64,000 nucleotides of DNA from Pseudomonas sp. GD04091. Lineage in GTDB: Bacteria > Pseudomonadota > Gammaproteobacteria > Pseudomonadales > Pseudomonadaceae. The first letter of the stretch is position 1, and every line of letters begins with the position of its first letter. Made by a program: the position numbers and the translations under genes. Below the pieces are notes generated by a model, which was given only the letters and a program-made list of their open reading frames with translations, was not told the origin of the DNA and made no database searches. The stretch spans positions 248,001-312,000 of the forward strand of contig NZ_JAOEBG010000001.1 in assembly GCF_029836165.1 (NCBI RefSeq). Direction: 5' to 3'. This document shows, piece by piece, positions 44,330 through 52,701 of the stretch.

Positions 44330-45493
44330 ATGTCGCCCTTCGTGCAACTGCTGGCCAGCGCCGTGGCGCTGATGATGGCCATGGGCATCGGCCGCTTCGC
44401 CCTCACACCACAACTGCCCCGGCTCATCGCCGAGGGTCAGTTGGACCTGACCGCCGGCGGCCTGATCGCCGCCGCCAACTACCTGGGCTACTTCCTCGGC
44501 GCCGTCGACGCGATGTTCGTCCGCCAGCCGGCTCAGGTACGCCTGCGTCTGCATGGCGGCCTGTGGCTGTGCGTGCTGTTGACCCTGGCCTCATGGGCGG
44601 CCAATGGTTTCTGGAGCCACCTGTGGCTGCGCTTTGGCACCGGTGTGGCCAGCGCCTGGGTGCTGGTGATGATTGCCAGCCTCAGCCAGCAGCTGGCCGC
44701 GGCCCATGGCCGCCAGCGCCTGGGCGCGATGGTGTTCGCCGGGCCCGGTGTCGGTATCGCCGTCAGCGGATTGCTGGCGCTGGGCGCGCATCTGAATGGG
44801 TTGGATTCGGCGGCCCTGTGGCTGATCTACGGCGTGGCGGCGCTGGTGATGCTGCTGGCAGTGCTGCCGTGGCTGCCCCGGACGCTGGAGCCGGCAGCCG
44901 CCGTATCTGCCAGCACCAGCCAAGGCCGTGGCAATGGCATAGGGCGCCTGGGCCTGGTCTATGGGCTCTACGGAATCGGCTACATTCTGCCAGCCACCTT
45001 CCTGTCACAGATGGCCAGCCAGCAATTTCACGGACAATGGCTGGCCGACCTGTTCTGGCCGGCATTCGGCCTGGCGTCGGCGCTGGGGGTGGTGGTCGTC
45101 AGCCTGCGCCGGCCGGGACAGACCTCGGGCTGGCTGACCGTGACCCTGTGGTTGCAAGGGTTGGGCGTATTGGCCTGTCTGTTGGGCGGCGGTGTCGGCC
45201 TGGCCTTGGGGGTGATTCTGTGCGGCGGTCCGTTCCTGGCCTGCATGCAACTGGTGATGCAGCGCTCGCGGGAGCTGGCGCCCCACGCCACGCAACGCAA
45301 TGCCGGGCTGCTGACCGCATGCTTCGCCCTTGGGCAGTTGAGTGGGCCATTGCTGGCGGCGTCGAGCAGCCACTTCAGTGGTGGGTTGCAGCCGGCATTG
45401 GTGCTGGCTGCAGCGGGGATGGGGGTGGCCGGGGTGCTGGCCGGAGGCTTCTCGAGTTCGCAACCCTGCTCCAGCCTGGGACAGGTGGGATGA
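44330..45493 (+). CDS. YbfB/YjiJ-family MFS transporter
   Basis: The 387-residue protein has 12 hydrophobic segments and the YbfB/YjiJ start, with ALMMAMGIGRFALTPQLPRL and GLIAAANYLGYFLGAVDAMF. The MGIGRFALTP motif replaces the usual MFS loop. A second-half repeat begins GLVYGLYGIGYILPATFLSQ. The substrate is unknown. It is divergent from a PtrR-like LysR gene and converges with a DMT transporter gene with 17 bases between stops. Confidence 0.83.
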   Translation: MSPFVQLLASAVALMMAMGIGRFALTPQLPRLIAEGQLDLTAGGLIAAANYLGYFLGAVDAMFVRQPAQVRLRLHGGLWLCVLLTLASWAANGFWSHLWLRFGTGVASAWVLVMIASLSQQLAAAHGRQRLGAMVFAGPGVGIAVSGLLALGAHLNGLDSAALWLIYGVAALVMLLAVLPWLPRTLEPAAAVSASTSQGRGNGIGRLGLVYGLYGIGYILPATFLSQMASQQFHGQWLADLFWPAFGLASALGVVVVSLRRPGQTSGWLTVTLWLQGLGVLACLLGGGVGLALGVILCGGPFLACMQLVMQRSRELAPHATQRNAGLLTACFALGQLSGPLLAASSSHFSGGLQPALVLAAAGMGVAGVLAGGFSSSQPCSSLGQVG

Positions 45494-45510
45494 CCCAGCC
45501 GGCCGAACGC

Positions 45511-46437
45511 TTATCCCACCACCCTGCGCAACTGCTGCCGCACCCACGTCTCGGCGCTGACCATGATCACCCCGAGCAGTACCATCACCGCGCCGATCAC
45601 AAAGTTCAGGCTCAACGGCTCATCCAGCAGCAGCACACCAAAGGTCACACCGAACAACGGCGTGATGAACGAGAACACCGCAAGATTCGAAGCCAGGTAT
45701 TTGCGCAGCAACCAGAACCAGGTCAGGTAACTGACGAACGACACCATGATGCCCTGGAACAGCACACTGCCCACCGCCAGCGGAGTGAACGAGAAGTCGC
45801 TGATCTGCCCGCTCAACAGGGCCATGATCACCAACCCGACAAACCCCACCGCCAGCTGGTAGAACAGGGTCAGGGTCGCCGGCGCCTCCGACAGCCGCGA
45901 GCCGCGCACCACCACCGTGGTCGCCCCCCAGGCCAATCCCGCCAGGATCGCCAGGGCATCGCCCAGCAACATGCGACTGTCGAGGTGCTCGAGCGAAACA
46001 CCGCCGGCAAAGGCCAGGGCAATCCCCCCGAACGCCAGCAGGATGCCCAGCCACTGCAACAGCCGCAGCCGCTCGCTGGGCATCATGAAATGCAGGCCCA
46101 AGGCAGTGAAGATCGGCGCGGTATAGAGGAACACCGACATATGCGCAGCCGAAGTCAGCTTCAGCCCCTCGGCGATGAACAGGAACTCCAGACCGAACAA
46201 CCCACCGGCCAGCAACCCGGCTCGCCAAGTGCTACCCACCTGGCTCCAGCCACCGCGCAAACAGATCAGCAGCCCCACCAGCACGGCAGCGATGCCGTTG
46301 CGAAACGCCGCCTGCATCACCGGGGCGATGTCCTCCGCGGCCGACTTGATCAGCACCTGCTGGCAACCCCAGATCAGGCACAGCCCCAGCATGACCTGGA
46401 ACGCGAAGGCATCGGGATTCTTGCGGGCGGCGGTCAT
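45511..46437 (-). CDS. EamA/DMT-family transporter
   Basis: The 308-residue protein has ten hydrophobic segments in two EamA repeats; FQVMLGLCLIWGCQQVLIKS is the first and LAILAGLAWGATTVVVRGSR opens the second. LLRKYLASNLAVFSFITPLF and GVLLLDEPLSLNFVIGAVMV near the end are typical. The substrate is not known. No regulator is adjacent on its own strand. Confidence 0.83.
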   Translation of the reverse strand: MTAARKNPDAFAFQVMLGLCLIWGCQQVLIKSAAEDIAPVMQAAFRNGIAAVLVGLLICLRGGWSQVGSTWRAGLLAGGLFGLEFLFIAEGLKLTSAAHMSVFLYTAPIFTALGLHFMMPSERLRLLQWLGILLAFGGIALAFAGGVSLEHLDSRMLLGDALAILAGLAWGATTVVVRGSRLSEAPATLTLFYQLAVGFVGLVIMALLSGQISDFSFTPLAVGSVLFQGIMVSFVSYLTWFWLLRKYLASNLAVFSFITPLFGVTFGVLLLDEPLSLNFVIGAVMVLLGVIMVSAETWVRQQLRRVVG

Positions 46438-46640
46438 GAGCGCCCCCTGTGCTGGTCGAATGTCATGGCAAGGCTCGGCAGTGAAAATGGATCCAGATTA
46501 TCGGGTGCCCGGCGGCGCCGATGCCAGCCTAAATTTTCCCGCTTGCGATCCGTGCCGTAATGGCACCCCGGTCAGCCAGACTGAACTTCCTCGCGCTCAT
46601 CCAACTCCACCGAGCATGCTCAACACCGGAGGTAAAAAGG

Positions 46641-46910
46641 ATGAAACCACTGCGCCCCCTCATCTGCGCGGCCACCTTGCTCTGCGCCATGCCCAGCTGG
46701 GCATGCACACCGGAAGAAGCCACGCAAAAAAGAGAAGAGCTGGCCGGGCTGGTAAGTCGCCTGACCGAGCAGAACGCACAGAAGGCCAAGGAGATCAACG
46801 ACGAGCTCCAGCACATGGAGCTCGGCACCGCCAGCAAGGACCTGCCGGACAAGTGCCAACTGATCGACAAGCGAATCCAGGAACTGAAGGAAGCGGAGAA
46901 AAAGACGTGA
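46641..46910 (+). CDS. Small secreted protein of unknown function
   Basis: The 89-residue product has a signal peptide (KPLRPLICAATLLCAMPSWA) and a mature part of about 66 residues starting CTPEEATQKREELAGLVSRL. The mature part is helical and charged, with two Cys (the first residue after the signal and one in DLPDKCQLIDKR) that could form a disulfide. AAGG is directly before the ATG. No family was recognised. It converges with the BrnA gene, with 12 bases between stops. Confidence 0.7.
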   Translation: MKPLRPLICAATLLCAMPSWACTPEEATQKREELAGLVSRLTEQNAQKAKEINDELQHMELGTASKDLPDKCQLIDKRIQELKEAEKKT

Positions 46911-46922
46911 GCCGAACAAGGC

Positions 46923-47153
46923 TCAGCGGCGCTGCTGGGCCAGCATGTACTGGCGAAGCAATTGGTTGATGCGGGTCTGGTAGCCGGCGCCCTGCGCCTT
47001 GAACCACTCGAGGACATCGGCGTCCAGGCGGATGGTTACCGTCTGCTTGGCGGGTACCCGCAGTTCGGCATGATGGAAGAAGTCATCGCCGAGCTCCGGG
47101 ATCTCCGAGGTATCGACTGTTCCCTGATCAGCGTTTTGGGATGGTTTCGACAT
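46923..47153 (-). CDS. brnA: BrnA-family antitoxin
   Basis: The 76-residue protein is an acidic N-terminal arm followed by a ribbon-helix-helix domain, HAELRVPAKQTVTIRLDADV with VLEWFKAQGAGYQTRINQLL, the BrnA pattern. GAGG precedes the ATG. It overlaps the end of the brnT toxin gene by 26 bases, so the two are translationally linked. BrnA binds BrnT and, with it, represses their own promoter. Confidence 0.9.
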   Translation of the reverse strand: MSKPSQNADQGTVDTSEIPELGDDFFHHAELRVPAKQTVTIRLDADVLEWFKAQGAGYQTRINQLLRQYMLAQQRR

Positions 47154-47409
47154 AGCGCGTCACCTCGCGTCGGGTAGCTCTTCTGGCAGAGATGACGCGT
47201 ATCGCATCCCCTTGCCGTTCGGTATAGGCAACCACGCTGACCCAGGCGTTGATCCCGCCCATGCTGATCCAGCGTGCTTCCTCGTAGTCGAACCGCTCAT
47301 CCCACAATGCCAGCATGGGGTGCCGGAACATCTCGGGCACATCGTTGAAATCGACACCGTGCTTGCGGATGTTGAGCAGGTTCTTTTCTTCGTCCCATTC
47401 AAACCGCAT
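47128..47409 (-). CDS. brnT: BrnT-family ribonuclease toxin
   Basis: The 93-residue protein has the BrnT sequence pattern: FEWDEEKNLLNIRKHGVDFN at the start, LWDERFDYEEARWISMGGIN, and AIRVISARRATRREVTRYVE at the end with the Arg cluster thought to act in RNA cleavage. It is the first gene of the pair, the usual brnT-brnA order. GAGG precedes the ATG, and a 20-bp near-palindrome (47420-47439) lies directly upstream as a likely operator. Confidence 0.9.
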   Translation of the reverse strand: MRFEWDEEKNLLNIRKHGVDFNDVPEMFRHPMLALWDERFDYEEARWISMGGINAWVSVVAYTERQGDAIRVISARRATRREVTRYVETIPKR

Positions 47410-47419
47410 GGGACACCTC

Positions 47420-47439
47420 GTATTTACAGATGTACATAC
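47420..47439 (-). promoter_or_regulatory. BrnA operator candidate
   Basis: GTATTTACAGATGTACATAC is an inverted repeat of 9-base arms with one mismatch and a two-base centre. It lies 11 bases upstream of the brnT start, beside the ribosome site. Ribbon-helix-helix repressors of TA systems often bind such sites. Confidence 0.65.
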
Positions 47440-47548
47440 GCTACTTCTCTTGACCAGGGCATGCCAGAGGAAGTGTGCAGGCCGAACGGCAAAATGCCTG
47501 GGCCAATGTGCGGTTTGGGAATCGAGCTACAAGCCTCGGGGAACAAGA

Positions 47549-47580
47549 TGAAACAGCCCGCCACCGTTGCAGTGGCGGGC
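47549..47580 (-). terminator. Terminator of DEAD-box helicase gene
   Basis: GCCCGCCAC (47556-47564) and GTGGCGGGC (47572-47580) form a perfect 9-bp stem with a seven-base loop. On the minus strand a short T-rich stretch follows. The T run is weak, so termination may be partial. Confidence 0.6.
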
Positions 47581-47596
47581 GCGTAGCGACAGAGCC

Positions 47597-48922
47597 TTAT
47601 TCAGCCGCTGGCGCACGCTTCTTCAGCGGCGCCATGCCATCGGAGCTGGCCAGAGGTGCCTTGGCCTTGGGCTTGGCGGCCGGCTTGCGCTTGGCGGCGG
47701 CCTTCTTGTCGGCACCGGTCTTCTTCTCGACCTTCTTCTTCTTGGTACCGGCAGCCTTGCCCGAGGCCTTCACCTTCTTCGGCCCGCTGTAGGTGCCCTT
47801 GACCTCCTTGATGACGCGGCGCTCGAACTGCTGCTTGAGGTAGCGCTCGATGCTCGACATCAGGTTCCAGTCGTTATGGGTGATCAGCGAGATCGCCAGG
47901 CCTTCGCCACCAGCGCGACCGGTACGGCCCACGCGGTGCACGTATTCGTCGCCGCTGCGCGGCATGTCGAAGTTGATCACCAGGTCCAGCCCGTCGATGT
48001 CCAGACCGCGGGCGGCGACATCGGTGGCCACCAGTACCTTGGAGCTGCCCTGCTTGAAACGCTCGATGGCCAGCTTGCGGTCTTTCTGGTCCTTCTCGCC
48101 GTGCAGCACGAAGGCTTTCACGTCCTTGGCGACCAGGTGACCGTAGATGCGGTCGGCCAGGGCGCGGGTGTTGGTGAAGATGATCGCCTTGTCGAAGGTC
48201 TCGTTGGCCAGCAGCCACTGCGCGATCTGCTCTTTGTGCTGGTCGTGGTCGGCGGTGATGATCTGCTGGCGGGTGCCTTCGGCAAGCTGCGAGACGCTGT
48301 TGAGCATCAGGTGCTCAGGGTCCTTCAGCACCTTGCCGATGATGTCGCGCAGGGCCGCGCCACCGGTGGTGGCGGAGAACAGCAGGGTCTGCTCGCGCTG
48401 CTCGCACTCCTTGCACAGGCGCTCCATGTCCTCGGCAAAGCCCATGTCGAGCATGCGGTCGGCTTCATCGAGGATCAGCACCTGCACGTGGGACAGGTCG
48501 AGGTTGCCAGCGTTGAGGTGCTCCAGCAGGCGGCCCGGGGTGCCGATCAGCACGTCGGGGACCTTGCGCAGCATGGCGGCCTGTTCCTTGAAGTCTTCAC
48601 CACCGGTGATCAGGCCCGACTTGATGTAGGTGAACTGGGAGAACAGCTGTACCTGCTTGAGGGTCTGCTGGGCCAGTTCGCGGGTCGGCAGCAGGATCAG
48701 GGCGCGGATCTCGACGCGTCGCTCGCGCAGGTCGACCAGGCGGTTGAGCAATGGCAGCACGAATGCGGCAGTCTTGCCGCTGCCGGTCTGCGCCGTCACC
48801 CGCAGGTCACGCCCTTGCAGGGCCAGGGGGATGGCCGCTGCCTGCACCGGCGTCGGCTCGACAAATTTCAGCTCGGCCACGGCTTTGAGCAGGCGTTCGT
48901 GCAGGGCGAATTGGGAAAACAC
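47597..48922 (-). CDS. DEAD-box ATP-dependent RNA helicase (SrmB/RhlE-like)
   Basis: The 441-residue protein has Q motif FSQFALHERLLKAVAELKFV, motif I AQTGSGKT, Ia PTRELAQQ, II DEAD in LILDEADRMLDMGF, III SAT, V VATDVAARGLDID and VI HRVGRTGRAGG. The C-terminal 80 residues are very rich in Lys and Ala and probably bind RNA. The GTG at 48922 is chosen because GAGG lies eight bases upstream and the Q motif starts right after it. Such helicases serve ribosome assembly or cold adaptation. It is divergent from the YbdG-like gene. Confidence 0.88.
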   Translation of the reverse strand: MFSQFALHERLLKAVAELKFVEPTPVQAAAIPLALQGRDLRVTAQTGSGKTAAFVLPLLNRLVDLRERRVEIRALILLPTRELAQQTLKQVQLFSQFTYIKSGLITGGEDFKEQAAMLRKVPDVLIGTPGRLLEHLNAGNLDLSHVQVLILDEADRMLDMGFAEDMERLCKECEQREQTLLFSATTGGAALRDIIGKVLKDPEHLMLNSVSQLAEGTRQQIITADHDQHKEQIAQWLLANETFDKAIIFTNTRALADRIYGHLVAKDVKAFVLHGEKDQKDRKLAIERFKQGSSKVLVATDVAARGLDIDGLDLVINFDMPRSGDEYVHRVGRTGRAGGEGLAISLITHNDWNLMSSIERYLKQQFERRVIKEVKGTYSGPKKVKASGKAAGTKKKKVEKKTGADKKAAAKRKPAAKPKAKAPLASSDGMAPLKKRAPAAE

Positions 48923-49066
48923 GGGGGTAACCTCGGGCAAGTGCGAAAAATTCAAGTTGCATAGGGTAACGTTTTCCGTGACCAGAACCGAATTTCTTTT
49001 GGCAACTTTGCGCCGATCCACGCTCTAATGCGGCTTCGTACCGCAACACAGACTGTTTATACGCCT

Positions 49067-50368
49067 ATGGACATCCAACGATTCTGGCGCGATGCCCTCG
49101 ACCTCTGGGGCACCCTCGACCAACACCCGCTGCTGCACGCCACGCTCGGCCTGATCGTGCTGCTGCTCGTTTCGCTGCTGATCGGCCGCCTGGCCCGCTT
49201 CCTGGTGCTGCATTCCAGCCGCCTGCTGGCCCGCCAGCAGGCGCTCAGATGGCTGGACGACCTGCGCCACAACAAGGTGTTTCACCGCCTGGCGCAGACC
49301 ACCCCGTCGCTGGTGGTGCAGTTCGGCCTGAAGCTGGTGCCGGAGCTGTCGGCCACCGCCCAGCACTTCCTCGGCAACCTCGCCCTGGCCGTGACCCTGC
49401 TGTTCATGACCCGCGCCCTGTCCTGCCTGCTCGACGCCCTGCTGGACATCTACGCCCGCACCGAACACGCCCGCACCCGCTCGATCAAGGGCTACATGCA
49501 GCTGGCCAAGATGATGCTGTGGATCTTCGCCGCCATCGTCATCGTCGCCACCCTGATCGATCGTTCACCACTGCTGTTGCTGTCGGGTCTGGGCGCCATG
49601 TCGGCGGTATTGCTGTTGGTCTACAAGGACACCCTGCTGTCGTTCGTCGCCAGCGTGCAGCTGACCAGCAACGACATGCTGCATGTCGGCGACTGGATCG
49701 AGATGCCCCAGGCCGGTGCCGACGGTGACGTGGTGGACATCACCCTGCACACGGTCAAGGTGCAGAACTTCGACAAGACCATCGTCTCGATCCCCACCTG
49801 GCGCCTGATGAGCGAGTCGTTCCGCAACTACCGCGGCATGCAGCAGTCGGGCGGGCGACGGATCAAGCGCAGCCTGTTCATCGATGCCGGCGGGGTGCGC
49901 TTCCTCAACGCGGAGGAAGAGCAGCGCCTGGGCCAGGTCCGCCTGCTCGGCGATTACCTCGCACAGAAGCGCCAGGAGCTGCACAGCTGGAACGAGGCGC
50001 TGGGGCCGGTGGCCGAACTGGCCGCCAATCGTCGCAAGCTGACCAACATCGGCACCTTCCGCGCATTCGCCCTGGCCTATCTGAAGAACCACCCCAACGT
50101 GCACCCGAACATGACCTGCATGGTCCGCCAGATGCAGGCCACCGCCGAAGGCGTGCCGCTGGAGATCTACTGCTTCACCACCACCACTGCGTGGGCCGAG
50201 TACGAACGCATCCAGGGCGACATCTTCGACTACCTGCTGGCGGTACTGCCCGAGTTCGGCCTCAGCCTGTACCAGCAACCCAGCGGCAACGACATGCGCG
50301 CCGGGCTGGCGGCCAGGCCGCAACTGGAGCCGCAGGCACGCAGGCTGAACGAACTGAGCGACGCCTGA
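49067..50368 (+). CDS. YbdG-like mechanosensitive channel (MscS family)
   Basis: The 433-residue protein has about five membrane segments and the MscS pore-lining and beta domain: LLLLSGLGAMSAVLLLVYKD and VASVQLTSNDMLHVGDWIEM. DGDVVDITLHTVKVQNFDKT and FRNYRGMQQSGGRRIKRSLF match YbdG/MscM. E. coli YbdG contributes a small mechanosensitive conductance. An upstream in-frame ATG would add 13 unlikely residues; the start at 49067 has a weak ribosome site. A terminator follows. Confidence 0.87.
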   Translation: MDIQRFWRDALDLWGTLDQHPLLHATLGLIVLLLVSLLIGRLARFLVLHSSRLLARQQALRWLDDLRHNKVFHRLAQTTPSLVVQFGLKLVPELSATAQHFLGNLALAVTLLFMTRALSCLLDALLDIYARTEHARTRSIKGYMQLAKMMLWIFAAIVIVATLIDRSPLLLLSGLGAMSAVLLLVYKDTLLSFVASVQLTSNDMLHVGDWIEMPQAGADGDVVDITLHTVKVQNFDKTIVSIPTWRLMSESFRNYRGMQQSGGRRIKRSLFIDAGGVRFLNAEEEQRLGQVRLLGDYLAQKRQELHSWNEALGPVAELAANRRKLTNIGTFRAFALAYLKNHPNVHPNMTCMVRQMQATAEGVPLEIYCFTTTTAWAEYERIQGDIFDYLLAVLPEFGLSLYQQPSGNDMRAGLAARPQLEPQARRLNELSDA

Positions 50369-50375
50369 CCCTCAA

Positions 50376-50403
50376 GAAGGGGCACCTGCCAGGTGCCTCT
50401 TTG
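50376..50403 (+). terminator. Terminator after YbdG-like gene
   Basis: GGCACCT (50381-50387) and AGGTGCC (50391-50397) pair around a three-base loop and are followed by TCTTT. It is short but sits directly after the stop codon. Confidence 0.65.
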
Positions 50404-50416
50404 CTTCATGGCGCTC

Positions 50417-51289
50417 TCAGACCGCTCCCGGTACCCGGACGCGCGGGGTTCCCCAGCGACTCATCCACACTGACGCAAGGATGATCGAGCCGCCGATGGC
50501 CAGGCGCCCAAGTGGCTCGTCCTGGTTCCAGATCAACAGGTTGAGCAGCAGCCCCACCGGCACATGCAGGTTGTTCATCACCGCCAGGGTGGCACCGGAA
50601 ACCAGGCATGCGCCCTTGTTCCACCAGTACAGCCCCAGTGCCGTCGGGCACAGGCCAAGGAACAGCAGCACCAGCCACTGGGTGTCGGTGCTGGGCAGGT
50701 GCTGGGCGTTGCCGAACAGCAGGAAAGCCGGCAACACCACCAGCAGCGCGCCCAGGTAGAAGTAGCCGAAACGCCGATAATGCGGCAGATCGCTCGGATG
50801 GCGGGCGACCAGGTGACGGTACAGCACCTGGCCGGCGGCATAAGTGAAGTTGGCCAGCTGCAGCAGCAGAAAACCGATGAAGAACTCGCCCGAGATGGTA
50901 TCGAAGCGGATCACCGCAGCACCGGCCACCGCCACCAGCGCGGCGAGCAGCGCCCAAGGGTTGAAGCGGCGGTTCAGGGCATCCTCGATGAGCGTGACGT
51001 GCAGTGGCGTGAGGATGGTGAACAGCAGCACCTCCGGCACCGTGAGCACGCGGAAGCTGAGGTACAGGCAGACATAGGTGATGCCGTACTGCAGCGCGCC
51101 GATCAGCAGCATCGAGCGCATGAAGCGCGGCTCGACCTGACGCCAGCGGGTTAGCGGCAGGAATATCAGCCCGGCCAGGACCACCCGCGCCAGCACGGCG
51201 AAATAGCTGTCGACATGGCCGGCCAGGTATTCGCCAATCAGGTTGAAGGAGTACGCCTGGATCAGCGCGACGATTATCAGGTAGCCCAT
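50417..51289 (-). CDS. EamA/DMT-family transporter (carboxylate/amino acid exporter-like)
   Basis: The 290-residue protein has ten hydrophobic segments. It starts GYLIIVALIQAYSFNLIGEY and has LSFRVLTVPEVLLFTILTPL and NFTYAAGQVLYRHLVARHPS between the halves, then GLCPTALGLYWWNKGACLVS. This matches the branch of the DMT family annotated as carboxylate/amino acid/amine transporters. The substrate is unknown. It converges with the YbdG-like gene and is alone on its strand. Confidence 0.82.
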   Translation of the reverse strand: MGYLIIVALIQAYSFNLIGEYLAGHVDSYFAVLARVVLAGLIFLPLTRWRQVEPRFMRSMLLIGALQYGITYVCLYLSFRVLTVPEVLLFTILTPLHVTLIEDALNRRFNPWALLAALVAVAGAAVIRFDTISGEFFIGFLLLQLANFTYAAGQVLYRHLVARHPSDLPHYRRFGYFYLGALLVVLPAFLLFGNAQHLPSTDTQWLVLLFLGLCPTALGLYWWNKGACLVSGATLAVMNNLHVPVGLLLNLLIWNQDEPLGRLAIGGSIILASVWMSRWGTPRVRVPGAV

Positions 51290-51351
51290 GGTTGGCCCTC
51301 GTGGATCAAGGCGGGGACCTTAGCGGGTTGGGCCTGGGCAGTTCAACCATG

Positions 51352-51482
51352 GGGATTGTGGGGCTGCTGCGCAGCCCATCGCCGGCAAGCCGGCTCCCAC
51401 ACCGGTCGTGCAGTTCTCAAGACCTGCGCTGTATCTGTGGGAGCCGGCTTGTCGTGGCGACGAACCGCGGCGAAAGGGCCGC
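51352..51482. repeat. Paired REP element in gap before azoreductase gene
   Basis: CATCGCCGGCAAGCCGGCTC (near 51378) and TGTGGGAGCCGGCTTGTCGT (near 51436) lie in inverted orientation with flanking GGGGCTGCTGCGCAGCCC and AAAGGGCCGC sequences. The 338-base gap 51290-51627 otherwise holds only the azoreductase terminator. Confidence 0.75.
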
Positions 51483-51546
51483 AAACAAATCATTCGCCAT
51501 CCCTTGCCAACGATCAGGCCAGCGTGGGATGGCAATTCCTGCGAGC

Positions 51547-51577
51547 AAAAAAAGCCCGGCCATCTCAATGGCCGGGC
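51547..51577 (-). terminator. Terminator of azoreductase gene
   Basis: GCCCGGCCAT (51554-51563) pairs with ATGGCCGGGC (51568-51577) around a four-base loop, with seven T residues following on the minus strand. Confidence 0.88.
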
Positions 51578-51627
51578 AGGCACACCCAAAGGAGCACAAG
51601 GTGTCAAGGTTGGGAATTCGTCGCGTA

Positions 51628-52227
51628 TCAGGCCACCGCGGCCAGCTTGGCCTTGGCCTGGTTCAGACCCTTCTCATGGAACTCGCCGCTCATGTTCAGC
51701 CCTTCGGCGTGGATGAACTCCACCTCGTGGATACCGATGAAGGCCATCACCTGGCGCAGGTAGGGTTCCTGATGATCGCTGCTGGCACCGGCATGAATGC
51801 CGCCGCGAGCGGTCAGGACGATGGCGCGCTTGCCATTGAGCAGCCCCTGTGGACCGGTCGGGGTGTACTTGAAGGTGATGCCTGCGCGCAGCACGTGGTC
51901 CAGCCAGGCCTTCAGGGTGCTGGGTATGGTGAAGTTGTACATCGGCGCGGCCATCACCAGCACATCGGCGGCCAGCAGCTCGTCGGTCAGCGCGTTGGAA
52001 CGCTCCAGCGCTTCGCGCTCGACGCCGCTGCGCTGCTCTTCGGGCTTCATCCAGCCCCCGAGCAGGTTGGCGTCCAGGTGAGGCACAGGGGTCACGGCCA
52101 GGTCACGCACCGTGATCTCGTCGGCCGGATGCGCCGCCTGCCACTGCCGGATGAAATCCTGGGTCAGTTGGCGGGAAACGGAATCCTGCTGGCGGGCGCT
52201 GCTTTCGATGATCAGTACGCGGGACAT
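51628..52227 (-). CDS. azoR: FMN-dependent NADH-azoreductase AzoR
   Basis: The 199-residue flavodoxin-like enzyme starts SRVLIIESSARQQDSVSRQL for FMN phosphate binding. It has AADVLVMAAPMYNFTIPSTL with the MYNF flavin contact, AGITFKYTPTGPQGLLNGKR, and TARGGIHAGASSDHQEPYLR, all AzoR hallmarks. It reduces quinones and azo compounds with NADH. GGAGG is five bases before the ATG at 52227; an earlier in-frame ATG contains that site. The 109-base upstream gap contains two CTATCGAT sequences. Confidence 0.9.
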   Translation of the reverse strand: MSRVLIIESSARQQDSVSRQLTQDFIRQWQAAHPADEITVRDLAVTPVPHLDANLLGGWMKPEEQRSGVEREALERSNALTDELLAADVLVMAAPMYNFTIPSTLKAWLDHVLRAGITFKYTPTGPQGLLNGKRAIVLTARGGIHAGASSDHQEPYLRQVMAFIGIHEVEFIHAEGLNMSGEFHEKGLNQAKAKLAAVA

Positions 52228-52286
52228 GGGTGCCTCCATCGGCGGTAAAGGGTGGCGATTCGATGGAGGTGAGATTAAATGTTGAC

Positions 52287-52328
52287 CTATCGATAAAAAA
52301 GCGTAAAAAGTGGGATCAATCTATCGAT
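52287..52328 (-). promoter_or_regulatory. Paired ATCGAT-centred sites upstream of azoR
   Basis: CTATCGAT occurs at 52287-52294 and again at 52321-52328, both inside an AT-rich stretch 60-100 bases before the azoR start. ATCGAT is palindromic, so each could bind a dimer of a redox regulator. Confidence 0.35.
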
Positions 52329-52336
52329 TAATCCGT

Positions 52337-52651
52337 TTATTCCGCTTTGCAGTCCAGGGCGATGCGCAGCTTGATGATCTGCCGGTTGAACTTGGCGGTG
52401 ACATCCACGCTCCTGCCGGCCGGGACATTGACCCGGCGCACGCGCGGGGCCTCGGGGCCATTGCGGAAGGTGACCTTGCAGGCGGCCGGGACCTGCCCAT
52501 AGTTGTTGAGGCTGATCGAGCCGATGTCGTAGGCCGTGTCGTAGGCGGTGTAGTCCACCTTGACCCCAGTCATCGCCTTCTCCACATCGATAGGGTATGC
52601 CATGGCCCCAAGGGGCAGGCACAGCAGCAAAGCCGCACAACATTTCTTCAT
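52337..52651 (-). CDS. Small secreted protein of unknown function
   Basis: The 104-residue product has a signal peptide (KKCCAALLLCLPLGAMA) and a mature part of about 86 residues beginning YPIDVEKAMTGVKVDYTAYD. The mature part is predicted beta-rich, with two Cys (VPAACKVTF and ALDCKAE) that may pair. No family was recognised. It is divergent from the LysR gene at 52702 and ends 109 bases before the azoR start. The two could be co-transcribed, but there is room for an azoR promoter. Confidence 0.72.
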   Translation of the reverse strand: MKKCCAALLLCLPLGAMAYPIDVEKAMTGVKVDYTAYDTAYDIGSISLNNYGQVPAACKVTFRNGPEAPRVRRVNVPAGRSVDVTAKFNRQIIKLRIALDCKAE

Positions 52652-52701
52652 ACGGGCGCTCTCCTTGAGAAGAGCGCAGCTTAGGACAACAGGAGCCTTG
52701 G

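Noticed and set aside
47212..47586. A 124-codon plus-strand frame over brnT
   Set aside because: It is antisense to brnT, has no ribosome site and overlaps a terminator.
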